Below, one piece after another: positions 61,511 to 64,000 of a DNA stretch of 64,000 nucleotides; positions within the stretch are counted from its first letter, which is position 1; each line of letters starts with the position of its first letter. Source of the stretch: Chroococcidiopsis sp. CCMEE 29 (lineage in GTDB: Bacteria > Cyanobacteriota > Cyanobacteriia > Cyanobacteriales > Chroococcidiopsidaceae); contig NZ_CP083761.1 in NCBI RefSeq assembly GCF_023558375.1, positions 5,349,001 to 5,413,000 of the forward strand. The letters run 5' to 3'. Under the pieces are notes generated by a model. That model had not been told where the DNA came from. It worked only from the letters and a program-made list of their open reading frames with translations, and searched no databases. Made by a program: the position numbers and the translations under genes.

Positions 61511-62362
61511 CTATTCGGGTTTTAAATGCTTTGCTAGTTGGGCTTTAGCTTGCTGCCACAGCGTTTCTAACTGATCGAGTGTGTAATCTGACAGGGGGCG
61601 GTCAGCTACTGCCTCCATTTTTTCTAAGCGCTGGATGAATCGCTGATTAGTTCCCTGTAAACCCTCAGCTGGGTCGAGGTTATACCACCGACCCAGATTA
61701 ATTAGGATAAATAACAAATCTCCCAGTTCTGCTTGTTGTTGTTCGGGTGATTCATGGGCGATCGCCTGTTGGAATTCTGCCAACTCCTCATGAAATTTTT
61801 CCCACACACCATCAATGTTTTCCCACTCGAATCCAGCGGCGGCTGCTTTTTGAGAAATCTTCATTCCTGCCATCAACGGCGGAAGGGTACGGGCGTAGCG
61901 ACTCAGTTTGCGGCTCACTGGTTGAGTATCAGGAGAGGATTCTCCTTTTTCTGCTGCTTTGATTTGTTCCCAGTTTTGGCGTACTTGCTCGACGTTTTGA
62001 ACTTCGACATCGCCAAATACATGAGGATGACGGCGAATCAATTTTTGAGTAATGCCTTGGGTTACTTCCGTGAGGCTGAATGTACCTGATTCTGAGGCAA
62101 TCTGCGCCTGTAGCACAACTTGTAATAGTAGATCTCCCAATTCTTCAGCGATCGCACGTGTATCTCCACTGCGAATCGCATCTACCACTTCATAAGCTTC
62201 TTCAATTACATAGGGAGTTAGGGTTTGGAGCGTTTGAGCCAGATCCCAGGGACAACCGCCTTCAGGCGATCGCAATTGGGCAACCACATCAATCAGCTGT
62301 TGCAGTGCTGCTAACATGGCGGTACGAGACTCGCTTTGGTTTGATTCTTCAAGGTCAGTCAT
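61511..62362 (-). CDS. mazG: Nucleoside triphosphate pyrophosphohydrolase (MazG)
   Basis: 283 residues with two MazG domains. The first (about 15-125) has QTLQTLTPYVIEEAYEVVDA with the ExxE metal site and ELGDLLLQVVLQAQIA; the second (about 165-280) has FEWENIDGVWEKFHEELAEF and ELGDLLFILINLGRW. It hydrolyses NTPs to NMPs, cleaning damaged nucleotides. RRHPHVFGDV is the classic linker motif. Housekeeping; start overlaps nothing. Confidence 0.95.
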   Translation of the reverse strand: MTDLEESNQSESRTAMLAALQQLIDVVAQLRSPEGGCPWDLAQTLQTLTPYVIEEAYEVVDAIRSGDTRAIAEELGDLLLQVVLQAQIASESGTFSLTEVTQGITQKLIRRHPHVFGDVEVQNVEQVRQNWEQIKAAEKGESSPDTQPVSRKLSRYARTLPPLMAGMKISQKAAAAGFEWENIDGVWEKFHEELAEFQQAIAHESPEQQQAELGDLLFILINLGRWYNLDPAEGLQGTNQRFIQRLEKMEAVADRPLSDYTLDQLETLWQQAKAQLAKHLKPE

Positions 62363-62391
62363 TCTGGAAAACTGCTAAACAACTGCTGCAA

Positions 62392-63003
62392 TCAATGCTT
62401 GGGGCGCCTTTTAACAACTGCCGATCTGGAGCGGCGGGTGCTGCGAGGAGGTAATTTACGTTTCTTCATTTTGCCACGAGGCAGCAAGCCCCGGCTGCCC
62501 TGCTTCTGAAAACGTTTATATACAGAACTGCCCCAGTCACTTACTGCATGGCTCATTGCACCTAGTTCCAGTCCTAGATAAAGAGCGAGCCATTCGCCAG
62601 TGTGTTGAGTTAGCGATTGCTGAACCGACTTAACTAACAACTGCCAACTCCACCCCACATCCCACACTAACTGGGCTATCCCCAATAAGAAAATCCCTAA
62701 TATTCCTAGCCAGCAACCTAGATACAGTATCCGCAGTGTTGTCCCTATAATTAGTCCGTGAGACAGCAGTGAACGATGCCGCAGAGTTTTTTGGTAGGGT
62801 ATCCAAACCCACCGCAAGTAACCCCAACGCTTGTATTGAACCGAATAAATATCTAAATCAGGACCAAACATCAGCCCGCTGAATAAGAATGCTCCCGAAA
62901 CGATTAAAGTGATATTGCCACTTTGAGTGTGTCCAAAGGTAAGAGCAGTTAGAAAGGGCAAACCCCATAGAGTAATGCGATCGTGTGTCCGACCAGAGGG
63001 CAT
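62392..63003 (-). CDS. DUF2227 family putative metal-binding membrane protein
   Basis: 203 residues. Begins MPSGRTHDRITLWGLPFLTA. Hydrophobic segments at about 14-45 and 95-120. His/Asp motifs typical of metal-dependent membrane hydrolases of the YdjM type: GRTHDRIT, GPDLDIYS, HRSLLSHGLIIGT and SHAVSDWGSS. The C-terminus is very basic (RGKMKKRKLPPRSTRRSRSA). DUF2227 proteins are predicted hydrolases with no known substrate. It lies 30 bases from mazG, same strand, so probably one transcript. Confidence 0.88.
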   Translation of the reverse strand: MPSGRTHDRITLWGLPFLTALTFGHTQSGNITLIVSGAFLFSGLMFGPDLDIYSVQYKRWGYLRWVWIPYQKTLRHRSLLSHGLIIGTTLRILYLGCWLGILGIFLLGIAQLVWDVGWSWQLLVKSVQQSLTQHTGEWLALYLGLELGAMSHAVSDWGSSVYKRFQKQGSRGLLPRGKMKKRKLPPRSTRRSRSAVVKRRPKH

Positions 63004-63320
63004 TAAGTTTAAGTATCTTCAGCAGACTATTCCCAAAGAATCGTAGCTCTTTTCGTTAAAACTTGCAGCGAAGGATACTCTGTTTCAGCGTGACCAAAGC
63101 TCTAACCGGATTTTAGATTTTAGATTGGGGGTGATTTGAGCGATTTTGGATTTTGGATTTTAGATTTTAGATTGGGGGTGGTTTATTTGAATCCAAAATC
63201 ATCCGAGTCCTTACTTAATTGTTCATGGTTAATCGCTAGTAGTAAATCAACTATTAACTTTCTTTTATCACTCTGGAGAGATTATAATAGGAACAAAGCT
63301 CTCAAACCTTTGTGCTAGCT
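63004..63320. other. Intergenic region with heptamer repeats upstream of the transposase
   Basis: Holds the repeats at 63109-63200 and probably the left end of the IS701-type element (roughly 63210-63320, AT-rich), but I could not identify the inverted-repeat end because the right end is outside the window. No gene seen. Confidence 0.5.
63109..63200. repeat. Tandem heptamer repeats (GGATTTT, AGATTTT)
   Basis: Copies of GGATTTT/AGATTTT with a longer unit TTTTAGATTGGGGGTG repeated at about 63113 and 63166, and the inverted AATCCAAAATC at 63191. This is the longest example of the dispersed family in the window and lies just upstream of the IS701-type transposase. Confidence 0.75.
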
Positions 63321-64000
63321 ATGGTAGAGCCTCGCACACCACATCCTACAGTACAATTTGTCGATACTTACTGTCAGATGTATCGACATTTATTTCCAGA
63401 AGTGAGAAGTTTTGAGGCATTTAAGTATCTTCATGTTGGACTAATTTCCGATATCAAACGCAAAACTCTACCCGCAATTGCAAAAGTTGTTGGATTGGAG
63501 AACGAACAATCCTTACATCATTTTCTGACCGAGTCGCCTTGGAAAGCAAAGGATTTAAAACAGCAGAGATTAGAAATCATTTTGAGAGTTTTGTCAGGAC
63601 GCTCAATCATCATGATTATTGATGATACCGGCGATAAAAAGCAGGGACATACGACTGATTACGTTAAACGACAATATATTGGAAACTTAGGCAAGACTGA
63701 AAATGGCATAGTAGCAGTTACTGCTTATGGATATGTAAAAGGCATAACGTTACCGCTGACATTTGAAGTTTATAAACCAAAAGAAAGACTGAAAGAGGAT
63801 AAGTATCTAACGCGCACCAGAAATAGCAGCTTGCTGTTGCTATTCGGAGTAACCATGCAGTCCTACTACTCCCAGGGCAAAAAGTTAGAAGCAATAGATG
63901 GCGAAAATTTGAACGAGTTTTTAGCAACGGAAGCAAGGAGGTTAGATATGTAAAAGAAATTATCTTTGGTAATCGTTGCTTGGAACAGTATTGGCAAGTT
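63321..64000 (+). pseudogene. IS701-type transposase with internal deletion (runs off window edge)
   Basis: From ATG 63321 the protein reads MVEPRTPHPTVQFVDTYCQM and keeps the IS701 pattern through the first catalytic Asp (IIMIIDDTGDKKQGHTTDYV), GYVKGITLPLTFEVYKPKER and KEDKYL at about 63809. Then the frame is lost (TRTRNSSLLLL, random). Family-like sequence resumes in another frame at 63827: QLAVAIRSNHAVLLLPGQKV, FERVFSNGSKEVRYVKEII, still open at the edge. About 45 residues are missing between, including the region with the second catalytic Asp (usually LADSLYGE). So an internal deletion with a frame change destroyed the gene. Confidence 0.85.

Noticed and set aside
1-64000. tRNA, rRNA, tmRNA or CRISPR array
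   Set aside because: I looked for T-loop motifs with matching stems and for regularly spaced direct repeats of 25-40 bases and found none; the tandem heptamers are too short and have no spacers.

Overview
The window is a chromosomal piece of a filamentous-type or Chroococcidiopsis-like cyanobacterium. The evidence is direct: a photosystem I subunit gene (psaM, 20292-20387) and a photosystem II subunit gene (psbK, minus strand, 23617-23754); an RNA polymerase beta' split into rpoC1 and rpoC2 in the cyanobacterial order rpsT, tatD, rpoB, rpoC1, rpoC2; many GCGATCGC (HIP1) octamers; and dispersed short tandem heptamer repeats of the kinds GGATTTT, GGGATTA and GGGGAGGCA between genes. I cannot name the species from the sequence.

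Layout. 1-11.8 kb: the start of a PAS sensor (running off the left edge), a membrane-anchored subtilase with an overlapping OB-fold protein, a thioredoxin-like protein, a HAD phosphatase, then a signalling block (a membrane PAS histidine kinase broken by an in-frame stop, a response-regulator/histidine-kinase hybrid, and a large CHAT-like protein without its catalytic His and Cys), followed by a repeat-rich stretch and a decayed IS5-type element. 11.9-15.4 kb: a metal-resistance operon (cupredoxin, copper P-type ATPase, MerR regulator) read leftward from a textbook MerR promoter/operator. 15.4-28.1 kb: mostly housekeeping and cyanobacteria-specific genes (glucosamine-6-phosphate deaminase, an ABC-2 exporter, a FGGY kinase, psaM, a TPR protein, a glutathione transferase, psbK, a lytic transglycosylase, an InrS/CsoR-type nickel or copper sensor, an HtrA/Deg protease). 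28.2-39.6 kb: the rpoC2-rpoC1-rpoB, tatD, rpsT block on the minus strand. 39.7-51.9 kb: hisD, a universal stress protein, truB, an orphan sugar permease, a PEP-CTERM/HAF protein, a 1732-residue TamB-like protein, a DUF3110 protein and murQ. 52-58 kb: a worn-out zone holding a debranching-enzyme pseudogene, an iron-siderophore uptake pair (AMIN-TonB receptor and FecB-type lipoprotein), an N-terminally truncated AraC regulator, an IS1 transposase scrap and a BrnT-like scrap. 58-64 kb: an LLM flavin oxidoreductase, a CAP lipoprotein, a PBP4-type DD-carboxypeptidase, MazG, a DUF2227 protein and an IS701-type transposase that has lost an internal segment.

How things fit together. The metal operon is self-contained: sensor, operator, pump and periplasmic cupredoxin. 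The siderophore receptor and binding protein form a transcription unit whose specific regulator appears damaged. Wall-recycling functions (nagB, slt, murQ, dacB) are present but scattered. No tRNA, rRNA or CRISPR array was seen. I found no clear new defence or biosynthetic system. The most unusual signals are the nonsense codon in the kinase N-box next to a hybrid kinase and a catalytically dead CHAT protein, a divalent-type MerR sensor driving a copper-type pump, a canonical A_AAA_AAG slippery site in the IS5 element, and intergenic repeats that have entered coding sequence.
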